Shown here: in pieces, positions 40,270-51,573 of the stretch
Numbering within the stretch: the first letter of the stretch is position 1
Layout: every line of letters starts with the position of its first letter
The notes under the pieces: generated by a model
The model's input: the letters and a program-made list of their open reading frames with translations, nothing else
What the model was told of the DNA's origin: nothing
The model's database searches: none
Translations under genes and position numbers: made by a program
Assembly (NCBI RefSeq): GCF_900111405.1
Contig: NZ_FOHJ01000003.1
Location: 1 to 64,000, forward strand
DNA from: Salinibacillus kushneri
GTDB taxonomy: Bacteria > Bacillota > Bacilli > Bacillales > Alkalibacillaceae
Reading direction: 5' to 3'
DNA length: 64,000 nt

Positions 40270-41412
40270 TTAATAAGTTCTAACAGGTAAAATAAGCTGT
40301 AAAATTTCATCAGAATTTTCGATTGGATTTATAATGAATGGACGCATCGCCCCTGTAAAGGAAATCACAACTTTTTCAGAGTTAATTACTTTAAGAGCAT
40401 CCATCAAATATTTTGCACTAAATGATATTTTTAATTCCTCTCCATCTATCGAATCAGCTTTAACTTCTTCCTGAACTTTTCCAACCTCCGGTGAATTACT
40501 GGAAATCTCAAGTGTTTCATTTTCTTTTGTAACCAGTCTTACAACATTATTCCGGCTTTCTTTAGCTAACAGACTTGCACGATCAATAGAATGTAGTAAT
40601 TCTTTTGAATCAATGACAATATTCGTTTTACTTTGTTCCGGAATTAATCGTGAAGTTTCTGGGTAATTACCATCTAAAAGTCTGGATAGAAAATATAAGT
40701 GCTCTGTACGGAATAAAATTTGATTGTCTGTTACGCTTATCTCTATTTTTTCTTGTGTATCAGCCAGAATTTTATTTAACTCATTCAAACTTTTTCCAGG
40801 AATAATCACGTTTGAAATATGTTGTTCTTGTATATCTTTGATTGGGATATTTCTTGAAGCTAATCGATGACTATCTGTCGCCACAAAGTGCAGCTTGTCA
40901 TCTTTAATAGACATATTTACACCTGTAAGAATCGGTCTTGTTTCGGATGTTGAGACAGCAAACACGGTTTGGCGGATAAGATCTTTTAATAAATCTACTG
41001 ATATTTCAAAACTATTTTCTGTTTTTAACTTAGGGAGCTGTGGATACTCTTCAGCATCTTGTCCATTTAAATTAAATTCTGCATGACCTGATTTTATGGT
41101 GACATTAAATTGATCGTCTGATTTCATTTCAACTGTTTGATCAGGAAGTTTTTTTACAATATCCGGAAAATACTTAGCTTGAAGTACTATGCTTCCTGGT
41201 TCAATTCCATCAATATAGACGATTCCATCTTCTTCTTTCGGTATAAAGGATTCTATTGAAATATCTGAGTCACTTCCTGTAAGGGTAACTCCTTCTTCTG
41301 TTACTTCAATTTTCATTCCACTTAAAATAGGAATGGCTGTTTTAGAAGAAATAGCTTTCATGACATCCTGAACACTTTCCATTAACTGATTACGCTGGAT
41401 GTTAAATTTCAT
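40270..41412 (-). CDS. dnaN: DNA polymerase III sliding clamp (beta)
   Basis: 380 residues. It has three repeated clamp domains and the conserved C-terminal LPVRTY. I start at ATG 41412 (MKFNIQRNQLMESVQDVMKA), which aligns with B. subtilis DnaN; an in-frame TTG two codons earlier is closer to AGGAGG (5 nt). It follows dnaA and the second part of oriC. Confidence 0.98.
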   Translation of the reverse strand: MKFNIQRNQLMESVQDVMKAISSKTAIPILSGMKIEVTEEGVTLTGSDSDISIESFIPKEEDGIVYIDGIEPGSIVLQAKYFPDIVKKLPDQTVEMKSDDQFNVTIKSGHAEFNLNGQDAEEYPQLPKLKTENSFEISVDLLKDLIRQTVFAVSTSETRPILTGVNMSIKDDKLHFVATDSHRLASRNIPIKDIQEQHISNVIIPGKSLNELNKILADTQEKIEISVTDNQILFRTEHLYFLSRLLDGNYPETSRLIPEQSKTNIVIDSKELLHSIDRASLLAKESRNNVVRLVTKENETLEISSNSPEVGKVQEEVKADSIDGEELKISFSAKYLMDALKVINSEKVVISFTGAMRPFIINPIENSDEILQLILPVRTY

Positions 41413-41418
41413 TTTCAA

Positions 41419-41588
41419 AAATTCCTCCTAAGAGACATATATATTATTATTTTTTATAAAAATACAGAAGTAATAATAATAGTGCTTGTGAATATGTGGA
41501 TAAATCGTTTTATTTTGAGCAAATAAAGTCTATCCACATGTGGATAGACTGTGTATAAATGTGTATCAGTTATTCACACTATTCACTG
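41419..41588. other. oriC, dnaA-dnaN part (DUE region)
   Basis: Contains a perfect DnaA box TTATCCACA on the minus strand (41495-41503), a palindromic pair TATCCACA/TGTGGATA (41531-41546) and a TTATTCACA (41570-41578). Next to the perfect box, the minus strand reads CACTATTATTATTACTTC (41468-41484), which fits the DnaA-trio pattern, followed by an A+T-only tract near 41425-41460. This is the layout of the unwinding region incC in B. subtilis. Confidence 0.8.
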
Positions 41589-42938
41589 CTAGCTTTGTTT
41601 TACTTTTTCTTTTAATTCATCTATATCTCGATGTAATTGTTTATCATCTGCAATCATTTTAGCAATTTTTTCATGAGCGTGAATAACAGTCGTGTGATCA
41701 CGTCCTCCAAATTCCTCACCGATTTTTGGAAGGGAATAATCAGTCATTTCCCGAGCTAAGTACATAGCAATCTGTCTAGGGAAGGCAATAGACTTCGTAC
41801 GTTTTTTAGCAGCGAAATCCTCTAATTTCACATTATAGTATTCTCCAACGGTTTCCTGAATGCTTTGAATCGTTATTTGCTTAGGTTTTGAGCTAGGAAT
41901 AATATCCTTTAAGGCATCAGCTGCTACAGAAGCATCTATATCCTGATTAATTAATGATGAATAGGCAACGACTCGTATAAGTGCACCTTCTAATTCACGA
42001 ATATTTGTATCTATCTGATTCGCTATATAAAGCATTACTTCATTAGGTATATCAAGGCCTTCAGCTTTTGCTTTTTTGCGTAAAATAGCAATCCTTGTTT
42101 CTAAATCTGGAGGAGTGATATCCGTAATCAATCCCCATTCAAAGCGTGATCGCAGACGATCTTCTAGTGTCGGTATTTCCTTTGGTGGACGATCACTGGA
42201 TATAACAATTTGTTTATTATCTTCGTGTAAAGAATTAAATGTGTGGAAGAACTCTTCTTGTGTTGACTCTTTCCCTGCCAAAAACTGGATGTCGTCAATT
42301 AAGAGAATATCCACACTACGATATTTATTGCGGAAATCTACAGCTTTGTTATCACGAATGGAATTAATAAACTCATTTGTGAATTTTTCAGATGATAGAT
42401 AAAGTACTTTAGCCTGAGGATTATGCTCAATTACATAATGTCCAATCGCATGCATTAAGTGGGTTTTACCTAATCCTACACCTCCATAAATAAAAAGAGG
42501 GTTATAAGCTTTGGCTGGTGCTTCGGCTACTGCTAAGGATGCAGCATGTGCAAAGCGATTCCCGGAACCAATGACAAAGGTATCAAAAGTGTATTTGGAA
42601 TTTAACATGGTCTTTGTCGATTGATTCGAGGATCCTGAAATGTTTGGTGCTGGTTTTACAGGCTTTTTTGTTTCGGTTTCTGTTTTTTCTTTTTCAGGAA
42701 TTACAAATTTTGGATTCAGTTGACTTCCTGTGACTTCTAGCAGCGTATTTGAAATAAGCTTTGAATAGCTATTTTCAAGCCAATCACGAGCGAACTCATT
42801 GGGAGCTGCAATAACAATCGTTTCATTATCAATTGACTTGGCCTCCGTAGATTTCAGCCATGTGTCAAAGCTTGGTTTACTAATTTTTTCTTCAATATTC
42901 TCTAAAGTTTTAGCCCACAATTCTTCAATATTCTCCAA
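41589..42938 (-). CDS. dnaA: Chromosomal replication initiator DnaA
   Basis: 449 residues from the UUG start at 42938 ([10 protein letters not shown]), as in B. subtilis; GAGGTG lies 6 nt upstream. Domain I (1-80), a linker rich in Lys/Thr/Pro, AAA+ domain with GGVGLGKTH (152-160) and LLIDDIQFL, and the DNA-binding [11 protein letters not shown] near the C-terminus. It binds the DnaA boxes on both sides of its gene, which also suggest self-regulation. Confidence 0.98.
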   Translation of the reverse strand: MENIEELWAKTLENIEEKISKPSFDTWLKSTEAKSIDNETIVIAAPNEFARDWLENSYSKLISNTLLEVTGSQLNPKFVIPEKEKTETETKKPVKPAPNISGSSNQSTKTMLNSKYTFDTFVIGSGNRFAHAASLAVAEAPAKAYNPLFIYGGVGLGKTHLMHAIGHYVIEHNPQAKVLYLSSEKFTNEFINSIRDNKAVDFRNKYRSVDILLIDDIQFLAGKESTQEEFFHTFNSLHEDNKQIVISSDRPPKEIPTLEDRLRSRFEWGLITDITPPDLETRIAILRKKAKAEGLDIPNEVMLYIANQIDTNIRELEGALIRVVAYSSLINQDIDASVAADALKDIIPSSKPKQITIQSIQETVGEYYNVKLEDFAAKKRTKSIAFPRQIAMYLAREMTDYSLPKIGEEFGGRDHTTVIHAHEKIAKMIADDKQLHRDIDELKEKVKQS

Positions 42939-42959
42939 AATAATCACCTCTTTTCATTT

Positions 42960-43420
42960 GAGGAGAAATCATCATAAATCCGGAACACAGGCATAAAATA
43001 AGGATAAAAGCATAAAAAAACATAAAAAAGCAAGCAGCTGATTGTGGATAAAAGATTTATATTAAATCAATAAAAAAGACAATTGTCGACATTATCCACA
43101 TTATTGTTTATAACTTCATAAACAAAGGTGTGCATAAATGTCCACACATTATCCACAGTCTGTGGAAAAAGTAAAATACACATCGATTTATAAACTAGTT
43201 AAACACAAATATAATACCAAATAAAACCTTATGTTTCAATGGAATATAAATAGTTATCCACAAATTCAATTTCTTGTAGATAATTGTTATTCACAGCACT
43301 AGATTTTGTGTATAAATTGTCGATTTTTGTTGTGGATAGAAAAAATTCAGTTATAAAAAGATTAACAATAACTGTGGATAAGTGAAAAACTGGACTAATC
43401 TAGTTATTCACATGGGGATA
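42960..43420. other. oriC, rpmH-dnaA part (DnaA-box clusters)
   Basis: Perfect DnaA boxes TTATCCACA: plus strand at 43092-43100, 43149-43157, 43254-43262; minus strand at 43043-43051 and 43373-43381. One-mismatch boxes at 43161, 43287, 43307, 43331 and 43404. The boxes span about 370 bp in very A+T-rich DNA, matching the incA/incB clusters of B. subtilis. The rest of the 42939-43780 gap holds the rpmH promoter. Confidence 0.9.
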
Positions 43421-43629
43421 TAGTTCATTAATGCAGTAAAATTTATTTTTGGTATATGAGGCTACTAACGTTTGAACATTTTAGTGGCAGGATACTTATA
43501 GGGTAATCACTAAAATAGAGGAAGAATCACTATTCTTGAAGGTTTGAGTTTATGATACGGATATGAGTTTTGCATAAAACTGTTTTTAGAAGATCAAGGT
43601 GGAATATAGCCCTTCAGCTTTTATAACTA

Positions 43630-43659
43630 TTGACAGTTGTTGTTATGTTTTTATATAAT
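43630..43659 (+). promoter_or_regulatory. Promoter of rpmH
   Basis: -35 TTGACA (43630-43635), 18-bp spacer and -10 TATAAT (43654-43659), both consensus. Confidence 0.8.
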
Positions 43660-43780
43660 GAATTGGATTGTCTTACGCCTTTAGTGCCTATTTGTTGGGT
43701 ATGGAAAGGTGTTGGGGATTACGGAAGGAGTAATCGTCCTATTTAAATGAATACAACTTTCCTCAGGAGGTGTATATATA

Positions 43781-43915
43781 ATGAAACGTACGTATCAACC
43801 TAAAAAACGTAAACGTAATAAAGTTCACGGTTTTAGAGCACGTATGAGCTCTAAAAATGGCCGTAAAGTTTTAGCTCGTCGTCGTCGTAAAGGAAGAAAG
43901 AATTTATCCGCATAG
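43781..43915 (+). CDS. rpmH: 50S ribosomal protein L34
   Basis: 44 residues, [20 protein letters not shown] to GRKNLSA, strongly basic and typical of L34. AGGAGGTG is 8 nt before the ATG. It is the first gene to the right of the origin, with rnpA next, the near-universal bacterial arrangement. Too short for usual length cut-offs. Confidence 0.98.
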   Translation: MKRTYQPKKRKRNKVHGFRARMSSKNGRKVLARRRRKGRKNLSA

Positions 43916-43945
43916 GCCACTGAATTCCATCAGTGGTCTTTTTTC
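43915..43945 (+). terminator. Terminator or attenuator after rpmH
   Basis: GGCCACTGA and TCAGTGGTC form a stem (GT pair) followed by T6. It would reduce transcription into rnpA, fitting the higher need for L34. Confidence 0.75.
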
Positions 43946-44063
43946 ACGTTAAAGGCGAAAACGAATTCTGTTTATAAGTTTGTGACTGATAATAAGGTTA
44001 TTTGAATTGGTTTATTTGGTAATAATAGCATTATGTCTTTTAGTGTGTTGGAGTGAATAGGGG

Positions 44064-44405
44064 ATGAAAAAAGCTTATCGAATTAAAAAAAACAAAGATT
44101 TTCAAACCGTTTTTAAAAAGGGGAAATCCTTTGCAAATCGTCAGTTTGTTCTTTATTATTATCATAAACCACAGCAAAATCATTTTAGAGTAGGACTATC
44201 TGTAGGAAAGCGCTTAGGAAATGCTGTTTTAAGAAACCAGGTCAAACGATATATCAGACAAGCTTTATTAGAATTAGAAGCGGAAATAAAGCATGACTAT
44301 GACTATGTGATTATTGCTAGGTATCCTGCTAGAGATTTAGATTTTTTTCAGGTAAAAAAAAGTTTATCCCATGTACTGAAAAAGTCCAATCTGCTCACAA
44401 AATGA
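44064..44405 (+). CDS. rnpA: Ribonuclease P protein component
   Basis: 113 residues, basic. The RNR-like signature [20 protein letters not shown] (about 52-71) binds P RNA. It assists 5' processing of tRNA precursors. RBS GGAGTGAATAGGGG. It lies between rpmH and spoIIIJ. Confidence 0.97.
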   Translation: MKKAYRIKKNKDFQTVFKKGKSFANRQFVLYYYHKPQQNHFRVGLSVGKRLGNAVLRNQVKRYIRQALLELEAEIKHDYDYVIIARYPARDLDFFQVKKSLSHVLKKSNLLTK

Positions 44406-44509
44406 ATAAGCCAATTTTTATATAGAATGAGAATGGTAACAATGATAGAATAGAATATAGTTTATACATAGGATATTAAATGAGTTTCGTATTTAAGGAG
44501 GAAAGGTGC

Positions 44510-45283
44510 TTGAGAAAGAAAATACTGTTGATTACAGCTTTGTTAGGAATGATTGTCCTCCTATCAGGTTGTATGGATGTCAACACACCGATAACTAAAG
44601 ATACAGAAGGAATTTGGGCAAATTATTTTGTATGGCCATTGCATCAATTAATTGTATATGTATCTGACTTTTTTAACGGAAGTCACGGGATTGGGATTAT
44701 TATTGTAACCATCCTGATTCGTTTAATCTTAGTACCATTAAATGTTAAACAGTTAAAGTCTTCAAAAGCTATGCAGGAAATTCAACCGGAGTTGCAGAAG
44801 TTAAGAGAGAAATACAGCTCTAAGGATGCATCAACCCAGCAAAAGCTTCAACAGGAAACGATGAGTCTGTTTCAAAAACATGGCGTAAACCCGATGGCAG
44901 GCTGTCTGCCGATTATTGTTCAAATGCCTATTCTTATTGCTTTCTATCACGCCATTTATCGTTCGGAAATACTAAAAGATGGTACATTCCTATGGTTTGA
45001 ACTGGGTAGTCCTGACCCATATTATATTTTACCTTTGATTGCAGCAGGAGCCACATTTTTACAACAAAAATTAATGATGGCAAGTAATGCAACGGCAGGA
45101 CAAAACCCACAAATGCAAATGATGCTTTATGTTATGCCAATTATGATTGGTGTCTTTGCTGCGTTTTTCCCATCAGCACTTGCTTTATATTGGGTAGTGG
45201 GAAATATCTTTATGGTTGGACAAACCTTATTGATACATCGTCCATATAAGAAGAAAGAAAACAATGGGGGAGCGAAAAAGTGA
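44510..45283 (+). CDS. spoIIIJ: Membrane protein insertase SpoIIIJ (YidC/Oxa1)
   Basis: 257 residues from the UUG at 44510 (MRKKILLITALL), with AAGGAGG 8-9 nt upstream. An in-frame ATG ten codons earlier has no RBS. A lipoprotein signal ends LLSGC (Cys21). Five membrane segments follow, with a conserved Arg in IIIVTILIRLILVP. It inserts membrane proteins and is needed for sigma-G activity in the forespore. It overlaps jag by 4 bp. Confidence 0.95.
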   Translation: MRKKILLITALLGMIVLLSGCMDVNTPITKDTEGIWANYFVWPLHQLIVYVSDFFNGSHGIGIIIVTILIRLILVPLNVKQLKSSKAMQEIQPELQKLREKYSSKDASTQQKLQQETMSLFQKHGVNPMAGCLPIIVQMPILIAFYHAIYRSEILKDGTFLWFELGSPDPYYILPLIAAGATFLQQKLMMASNATAGQNPQMQMMLYVMPIMIGVFAAFFPSALALYWVVGNIFMVGQTLLIHRPYKKKENNGGAKK

Positions 45284-45900
45284 AACAAGTAACTGTTACA
45301 GGTCAAACGGTGGAAGAGGCTATTCAAACTGCTTTAGGTCAATTGGATGCGTCAGAAGATCAAATTAAAGTAGAGATCATAGATGAAGGAAAGAAAGGCA
45401 TTTTTGGCGTTTTTGGCTCAAAACCTGCTATTGTGAAAGTTATGTTGCCTCCTAATCAATCTCAGGAGGGTGATGAATACCTTCGTGAAATAGCCAAACA
45501 AATGGGCAATACAGTTGACATTGAAACAGAGGAAAACGATAAAGAAATTCGTTACAATCTTACTGGCGATAAAATTGCCATGCTCATTGGTAAAAGAGGG
45601 CAAACCTTAAATGCTCTGCAATATTTGACTCAGCTCGTAGTAAATCGGAATTCAGATCAATATAAGGCTGTTATAGTAGATGCTGAAGGATACAGAGATA
45701 GACGTAATGAGACGTTAAAACAGTTAGCAGAACGTCTGGCCAAAAAAGCAATTCGTCTTCAAAGGGAAGTATTTTTAGAACCTATGCCATCATATGAACG
45801 CAAAGTCATCCACACAGCCCTGCAGAATAATACAGATATCTCTACCTTTTCTGATGGTGTTGAGCCTAACCGCCGGGTAGTCATTAAGCCTGAGAAATGA
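45280..45900 (+). CDS. jag: RNA-binding protein Jag (KhpB)
   Basis: 206 residues: Jag-N domain (1 to about 52), KH domain with GKRGQTLNALQYL (about 105-117) and C-terminal R3H domain. It binds RNA and, with KhpA, affects cell length and shape in related bacteria. GTG start overlaps the spoIIIJ stop (GTGA). RBS GGGGGAG. Confidence 0.95.
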   Translation: MKQVTVTGQTVEEAIQTALGQLDASEDQIKVEIIDEGKKGIFGVFGSKPAIVKVMLPPNQSQEGDEYLREIAKQMGNTVDIETEENDKEIRYNLTGDKIAMLIGKRGQTLNALQYLTQLVVNRNSDQYKAVIVDAEGYRDRRNETLKQLAERLAKKAIRLQREVFLEPMPSYERKVIHTALQNNTDISTFSDGVEPNRRVVIKPEK

Positions 45901-46057
45901 CCAGTAACAGTTTCTAAAGTGGCTAAGGGTATTAAACCTATTAGCTACATAACAAACAGCTCGTATAACTATCTTTTTGTTTTGCTTCTTTTTAGTCATA
46001 AATCTTTTTTTTTTGACTAAAGCTATGTTAAAGCTTATTGTTGATTTTCTCCCAGAT

Positions 46058-46165
46058 TAATTGAAGCGGAAGTATGCGATACTCCTGGGAAGAGCGGTAT
46101 ACGGGAGAACTCGCAGGCGTATGCCGAGGAGATTCGCTGACTTTCCGCGATAATTGAGTACACTG
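46058..46165 (+). repeat. Intergenic repeat, family B (degenerate)
   Basis: Reads GAAGCGGAAGTATGCGATAC, CTCCTGGGAAGAGCGG, then GGCGTATGCCGAGGAGATTC and CTTTCCGCGATAATTG. This is a worn copy of the Bacillaceae element of the form GAGCGGAAATnnGCGAGACTCC..CGAGGAG..TTTCCGC. It is in the jag-mnmE gap (45901-46449), which has no gene. Confidence 0.6.
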
Positions 46166-46220
46166 GATAGGAAACCAACATCCTATGTTTAACAGAGCCT
46201 TGACTAAAAGGAGACTTTAT

Positions 46221-46268
46221 AAAACACCTTCTTTTATTGTTAGCTTCATTCATAAAAGAAGGTGTTTT
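46221..46268. terminator. Strong hairpin, bidirectional terminator
   Basis: A 17-bp perfect inverted repeat, AAAACACCTTCTTTTAT and its complement, around a 14-nt loop (46238-46251), with T-rich ends on both strands. Confidence 0.65.
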
Positions 46269-46449
46269 ATTTGATGATTGGTTTGTATGGGAGCAAAAGT
46301 GATTGAGCAAAATAGGAATACTTGTGTAGTTCCTTTTTGGAAGCGTATATTTTTCAATAGTTGCTTGTTTATGATAACCTAATAAGTTAGTGAATTAAGA
46401 AATAACCTTTCATTTATTGATATATATTTTTAAAATAGGGGGTGAAATA

Positions 46450-47826
46450 ATGGATTCAGAAACGATAGCAGCGATTTCAACCCCAGTGGGTGAAGGTGCA
46501 ATTTCCATCGTTCGTTTGAGTGGAGATGAGGCTATATCCATTGCTGATCAGGTATTTAACGGGAAAAACCTTCAAGAGGTCACCTCCCATACGATAAACT
46601 ATGGCAAGTTAATTGATCCTGAAACCGATGAGGTTGTTGAGGAATCTATGGTAACAGTGATGAGAGCACCTAAAACCTTCACACGAGAAGATATTGTTGA
46701 AATTAATTGCCACGGAGGTTTAGTGTCTGTCAATCGTGTTTTAGAATTGGTTTTATCAAATGGAGCAAGGCTGGCCGAACCTGGTGAATTCACGAAGCGA
46801 GCCTTTTTAAATGGTCGTATCGACTTGTCTCAGGCAGAAGCCGTGATGGATTTAATTCGAGCCAAAACAGATCGGGCTATGAATATTGCCCTTAAGCAAA
46901 TGGATGGCCGATTATCTAAACTTATCCGCTCTTTGAGACAAGAGCTTTTAGAGACTGTGGCCCATGTTGAAGTGAACATAGATTATCCGGAATATGATGA
47001 TGTTGAAGAGATGACAAATCGTCTACTAATAGAAAAGTCACAAAAGGTTTATGACCAGATTGAACAACTGATTCAAACAGCAAAACAAGGGAAAATTTTG
47101 CGTGAAGGCATTGCAACCGCGATTATTGGTCGGCCGAATGTTGGAAAGTCATCCTTACTAAATGCATTAGCACAGGAAAATAAAGCGATTGTTACGGAGG
47201 TCCCGGGTACAACCAGGGACGTTATTGAGGAATATGTTAATGTGAGAGGAATTCCTTTACGTTTGGTTGATACAGCTGGTATTCGTGAAACAGAAGACAT
47301 CGTTGAAAAAATTGGTGTAGAACGCTCCCGTCAAGTTTTAAAGGAAGCGGATTTAGTTTTACTTGTTTTAAACTACGGGGATGAGTTTACAGAAGAAGAT
47401 AGACGGTTATTTGAAGCAGCAAGTGGTATGGATGTACTGGTTATTATTAACAAAACCGATCTTCCGCATAAATTGGATATAGAAAAAGTGAAGGAAGTAG
47501 CTGAGGATGCTTCCATTATTGAAACCTCTATTCTTCAAGAACAAGGAATTGAACAATTGGAGTCAGAAATAGCAAATCTCTTCTTTGAAGGAGATTTAAA
47601 TAACGCTGATTTAACATATGTTTCAAATGCAAGACATGTACAGTTATTAAAGGATGCGAAGAAAACCCTTGGAGAAGCAATGGAAGGTATGGAAGCAGGC
47701 CTCCCCATTGATGTTGTTCAAATCGATGTAACGAGAACATGGGAGATATTAGGTGAAATAATTGGGGATACTGTTCATGACAGCTTAATTGATCAATTAT
47801 TTTCACAATTTTGTTTAGGGAAATAA
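46450..47826 (+). CDS. mnmE: tRNA modification GTPase MnmE
   Basis: 458 residues. N-terminal folate-binding domain, helical middle domain, and a G domain with [14 protein letters not shown] (about 226), DTAG and NKTD. The C-terminal FCLGK (Cys455) is intact. With MnmG it modifies U34 of several tRNAs. I start at ATG 46450 ([17 protein letters not shown]) with GGGGGTG upstream, not at an in-frame ATG 11 codons earlier. Confidence 0.98.
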   Translation: MDSETIAAISTPVGEGAISIVRLSGDEAISIADQVFNGKNLQEVTSHTINYGKLIDPETDEVVEESMVTVMRAPKTFTREDIVEINCHGGLVSVNRVLELVLSNGARLAEPGEFTKRAFLNGRIDLSQAEAVMDLIRAKTDRAMNIALKQMDGRLSKLIRSLRQELLETVAHVEVNIDYPEYDDVEEMTNRLLIEKSQKVYDQIEQLIQTAKQGKILREGIATAIIGRPNVGKSSLLNALAQENKAIVTEVPGTTRDVIEEYVNVRGIPLRLVDTAGIRETEDIVEKIGVERSRQVLKEADLVLLVLNYGDEFTEEDRRLFEAASGMDVLVIINKTDLPHKLDIEKVKEVAEDASIIETSILQEQGIEQLESEIANLFFEGDLNNADLTYVSNARHVQLLKDAKKTLGEAMEGMEAGLPIDVVQIDVTRTWEILGEIIGDTVHDSLIDQLFSQFCLGK

Positions 47827-47850
47827 AAGAAATTAAGGAGCGGACTAAAC

Positions 47851-49737
47851 ATGTATGATGCAGGACATTATGATGTCATAGTCATTGGTGCTGGTCACGC
47901 CGGAGTAGAAGCAGGTCTTGCTGCAGCCAAACGAGGCGCCAACACATTAATGTTAACGTTGAATTTAGATTTAATTGCTTTTATGCCGTGTAATCCATCA
48001 ATTGGTGGACCAGCAAAAGGTGTTGTTGTAAGGGAAATTGATGCTCTTGGTGGACAAATGGGAAAAAACATTGATAAAACGCATATCCAGATGCGACTCC
48101 TTAATACAAGTAAAGGTCCTGCTGTAAGAGCACTAAGAGCTCAAGCAGATAAGGTTTTATATCAATCAGAAATGAAAAAAACCCTTGAAGGTCAGGAAAA
48201 TTTAACTCTTCGACAAGGTATGGTTGAACGATTATTAGTAGAGGATGGCGTTTGTAAAGGAGTTGTTACCGAAACAAAGGCCGTTTATTATGCTAAGAAT
48301 GTGATCGTAACCACAGGTACCTTTATGCGGGGGAAAGTATTAATTGGCGATATATCTTATGAGAGTGGTCCGAACAACCAACGACCAACAATCACATTAT
48401 CCGAACAGTTAGAGGAGCTGGGATTAGATTTAGTACGTTTTAAGACAGGAACACCACCGCGAGTAAACAGTCATACTGTGGATTATTCCAAAACGGAAAT
48501 CCAGCCTGGTGATGATGAACCAAGATCATTCTCTTATGAAACAACCGAGTTTATTACTGATCAACTACCTTGCTGGTTAACGTATACAGGTGAATTTACT
48601 CATCGAATCATTGACGATAACTTAGGAAGGTCTGCCATGTACTCTGGAGCGGTGAAGGGTACAGGGCCTCGCTATTGTCCATCCATTGAGGATAAAATTG
48701 TTCGTTTCCATGACAAGCCAAGACATCAAATTTTCCTTGAACCAGAAGGAAGAAATACAGATGAGGTGTATGTTCAAGGTCTATCAACCTCACTTCCTGA
48801 AGATGTACAAAAGCAAATGTTAGAAACCATTCCAGGATTAGAAAATGCTGAAATCATGCGAGCAGGCTATGCTATTGAATATGATTCGATTGTGCCTACC
48901 CAATTATGGCCAACATTAGAAACAAAGAAAATTGAAAACTTATTTACTGCTGGTCAAATTAATGGAACTTCAGGCTATGAAGAAGCTGCTGCACAAGGAA
49001 TTATGGCAGGCATTAATGCTGCCGCAAAGGCCCTGGATAAGGAAACCTTGATTTTAGATCGTTCACAAGCTTATATTGGTGTACTTATTGATGATTTAGT
49101 GACAAAAGGAACAAATGAACCATATCGTTTACTCACTTCACGTGCTGAATATCGTTTGTTATTACGTCACGACAATGCTGATATGAGATTGACTGAAATA
49201 GGATATCAAATGGGTCTGGTCTCAGATGAGCGCTATCAAAATTTCATTGAGAAGAAACGACAGGTCGAAGAAGAAAAGAAACGACTTCGTAAAAAGATCA
49301 TTAAACCAGAGACAGCTGTTCAACAAGTATTACGTGATTCCGGGGCAAGTGAACTTAAAGAAGCAGTTAGTGCCGCAGATTTGTTAAAACGTCCTGAAAT
49401 AACGTATTCATTAATCAAAAATGTCAGTGAACCTGAAAATGAGTTACCAATAGAAGTCGAAGAACAAGTAGAAATCCAAATTAAATATGAAGGCTACATT
49501 GAAAAATCAAAACAAAAAGTTGAGAAAATGAAAAAGATGGATAATAAGACAATTCCTGATCAAATCGATTATGATGCGATACAGGGCTTAGCAACCGAAG
49601 CGAGGGAAAAACTAAAAAAAGTCCGCCCGCTATCTGTAGGTCAGGCTTCTAGAATTTCCGGAGTGAATCCTTCTGATATTTCCGTTCTTTTGGTTTATAT
49701 CGAACAGGGGAAAATCGCTCGCGTTTCAAATGAATAA
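47851..49737 (+). CDS. mnmG: tRNA uridine-5-carboxymethylaminomethyl modification enzyme MnmG
   Basis: 628 residues, FAD-binding with [17 protein letters not shown] (13-29), partner of MnmE. Family signature [13 protein letters not shown] and [12 protein letters not shown] (about 203-214) are present. RBS AAGGAG. Co-transcribed with mnmE (24 bp) and rsmG (15 bp). Confidence 0.98.
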   Translation: MYDAGHYDVIVIGAGHAGVEAGLAAAKRGANTLMLTLNLDLIAFMPCNPSIGGPAKGVVVREIDALGGQMGKNIDKTHIQMRLLNTSKGPAVRALRAQADKVLYQSEMKKTLEGQENLTLRQGMVERLLVEDGVCKGVVTETKAVYYAKNVIVTTGTFMRGKVLIGDISYESGPNNQRPTITLSEQLEELGLDLVRFKTGTPPRVNSHTVDYSKTEIQPGDDEPRSFSYETTEFITDQLPCWLTYTGEFTHRIIDDNLGRSAMYSGAVKGTGPRYCPSIEDKIVRFHDKPRHQIFLEPEGRNTDEVYVQGLSTSLPEDVQKQMLETIPGLENAEIMRAGYAIEYDSIVPTQLWPTLETKKIENLFTAGQINGTSGYEEAAAQGIMAGINAAAKALDKETLILDRSQAYIGVLIDDLVTKGTNEPYRLLTSRAEYRLLLRHDNADMRLTEIGYQMGLVSDERYQNFIEKKRQVEEEKKRLRKKIIKPETAVQQVLRDSGASELKEAVSAADLLKRPEITYSLIKNVSEPENELPIEVEEQVEIQIKYEGYIEKSKQKVEKMKKMDNKTIPDQIDYDAIQGLATEAREKLKKVRPLSVGQASRISGVNPSDISVLLVYIEQGKIARVSNE

Positions 49738-49752
49738 GAGGGGTATTTTCGT

Positions 49753-50469
49753 ATGGATAAACACACCTTTCAACAGCTTTTGTCAGAAAATGGCATTGAA
49801 CTTAGTCAAAAACAAATACAACAATTTGATCAATATTATCAAATGCTAATCAAGTGGAATCAAAAAATGAATCTAACATCCATTACAGATGAAGAAGAGG
49901 TGTATTTAAAGCACTTTTTTGATTCACTTTCTGCTGCATTTCATTTTGATTTTGAAAAGCCTTTAAAAATATGTGATGTAGGTGCAGGGGCAGGTTTTCC
50001 GTCCCTGCCGTTAAAAATTGCTTTTCCACACCTGCATGTCACTATCGTAGATTCGTTAAAGAAGCGGATAACTTTTCTAAATGAGTTGGCTGAAGCGTTA
50101 GAATTTGATCATGTATCTTTTTATCATGACCGCGCTGAGACCTTTGGAAAAAACAAAGAATTTCGTGAACAATTTGATGTTGTGACGGCAAGGGCAGTAG
50201 CCAGAATGTCTGTTTTAAGTGAGTTATGTCTTCCACTTGTGAAAGTAGGCGGGACATTTTTAGCTATGAAAGGTGCTCAATTTCAAGAAGAAGAAAAAGA
50301 AGCAGGCAAGGCTGTACAGCAACTGGGAGGAGAATGGAAACACATTCACGGTTTTCAATTGCCAGAGGAAGACAGTAAGCGATATATTGCTGAAATAGCT
50401 AAAATAACGACAACACCTAAACGTTTTCCCCGAAAACCGGGAACGCCTAATAAAAATCCAATTATATAA
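49753..50469 (+). CDS. rsmG: 16S rRNA (guanine527-N7)-methyltransferase RsmG
   Basis: 238 residues, SAM-dependent Rossmann fold with [12 protein letters not shown] (about 76-87). It methylates G527 in 16S rRNA; loss gives low-level streptomycin resistance. RBS GAGGGG. It closes the mnmE-mnmG-rsmG set. Confidence 0.97.
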   Translation: MDKHTFQQLLSENGIELSQKQIQQFDQYYQMLIKWNQKMNLTSITDEEEVYLKHFFDSLSAAFHFDFEKPLKICDVGAGAGFPSLPLKIAFPHLHVTIVDSLKKRITFLNELAEALEFDHVSFYHDRAETFGKNKEFREQFDVVTARAVARMSVLSELCLPLVKVGGTFLAMKGAQFQEEEKEAGKAVQQLGGEWKHIHGFQLPEEDSKRYIAEIAKITTTPKRFPRKPGTPNKNPII

Positions 50470-50526
50470 TTTCGATGATTTTCTGTATTTATCTTTATAT
50501 TATGATAAAATGTAATTATTGGCTTG

Positions 50527-50557
50527 GACGCTCCCATTATATAGGGGTGCGTTTTTC
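50527..50557 (+). terminator. Terminator after rsmG
   Basis: CGCTCCC (50529-50535) pairs with GGGGTGCG (50544-50551, one bulge) and is followed by T5. Confidence 0.6.
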
Positions 50558-50615
50558 CTATTTTTGTACATAGGCCAGGGACTAATAGAAAATATAATAA
50601 TAGATTTTGGCTTAA

Positions 50616-50631
50616 TGTTTCACGTGAAACA
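50616..50631. promoter_or_regulatory. parS site
   Basis: TGTTTCACGTGAAACA, an exact match to the parS consensus TGTTNCACGTGAAACA. It lies 74 bp before noc and 1.1 kb before parA. Confidence 0.93.
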
Positions 50632-50704
50632 TCGGCAGGATTATAAGCAATTATTCAAGAAATATAGTAGTCAGGTAGTGTTATGAAAGAGGTGGTGTAA
50701 GGGG

Positions 50705-51559
50705 ATGCATCCATTAAATCGATTCTTTGGAGTGGGTGAAAAACAAGATACGGGCAAAAAGGGACAAGACCATCAGGAGGAAGTTGTACAAATACCTGTT
50801 GATGAAATTCAGCCAAACCAGTATCAACCCAGGTCCACTTTTAGTCAAGAGCGTATTGAGGAACTAGCACAAACCATTCGTACTCATGGAATGATTCAAC
50901 CTATTGTTATTAGAAAAACTGAAGACGATCAGGTTAAATATGAGTTGATAGCTGGTGAAAGACGCTGGAGGGCAGCTCAATATCTGAATTGGGGACATAT
51001 ACCGGCAATCGTTAAAAATATGACAGATACTGAAACAGCATCAGTTGCCCTTATTGAAAATTTGCAAAGAGAAGAGCTTACCGTTATAGAAGAAGCTCTT
51101 GCCTATGCTCAATTACTGGAGATGCATGGTTTGACACAAGAGGCTCTCGCCCAACGTTTAGGAAAAAGTCAGTCGACGATTGCAAATAAACTAAGACTGT
51201 TAAAACTACCTGAAGATGTCCAGGCGGCTGTGTTAAATAAACAAATCACTGAACGTCATGCACGGGCTTTAATAGGTTTAGAAGAGCCAGAACTACAGGA
51301 AAAACTACTAAAAGAAATAGTAGAAAAAGATTTAAATGTAAAGCAAACCGAAGCACGAATTGACCAAATAAAAAACCCAAAACCAAAGAAAAAAGCAAAG
51401 CCTCGAGTGAAAGGTGTTAGTAAGGACATTCGGATTGCTATGAACACACTTAGACAGTCCATTCACATGGTCAATGATACAGGAATAGAGCTTGAAACAG
51501 ACGAAGAAGAATTAGACGATTACTACCAATTAACAATTAAAATTCCAAAAAAGAAATGA
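50705..51559 (+). CDS. noc: Nucleoid occlusion protein Noc
   Basis: 284 residues, ParB family: N-terminal amphipathic membrane-targeting helix ([14 protein letters not shown]), ParB CTP-binding domain with GERRWRAAQ (about 80), and a helix-turn-helix ([19 protein letters not shown], 154-172) that reads the Noc site instead of parS. It blocks division over the nucleoid. Position between rsmG and parA is typical. RBS AGGTGG. Noc and ParB here are paralogues and share many motifs. Confidence 0.95.
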   Translation: MHPLNRFFGVGEKQDTGKKGQDHQEEVVQIPVDEIQPNQYQPRSTFSQERIEELAQTIRTHGMIQPIVIRKTEDDQVKYELIAGERRWRAAQYLNWGHIPAIVKNMTDTETASVALIENLQREELTVIEEALAYAQLLEMHGLTQEALAQRLGKSQSTIANKLRLLKLPEDVQAAVLNKQITERHARALIGLEEPELQEKLLKEIVEKDLNVKQTEARIDQIKNPKPKKKAKPRVKGVSKDIRIAMNTLRQSIHMVNDTGIELETDEEELDDYYQLTIKIPKKK

Positions 51560-51573
51560 TAGAATAGAAGTAG

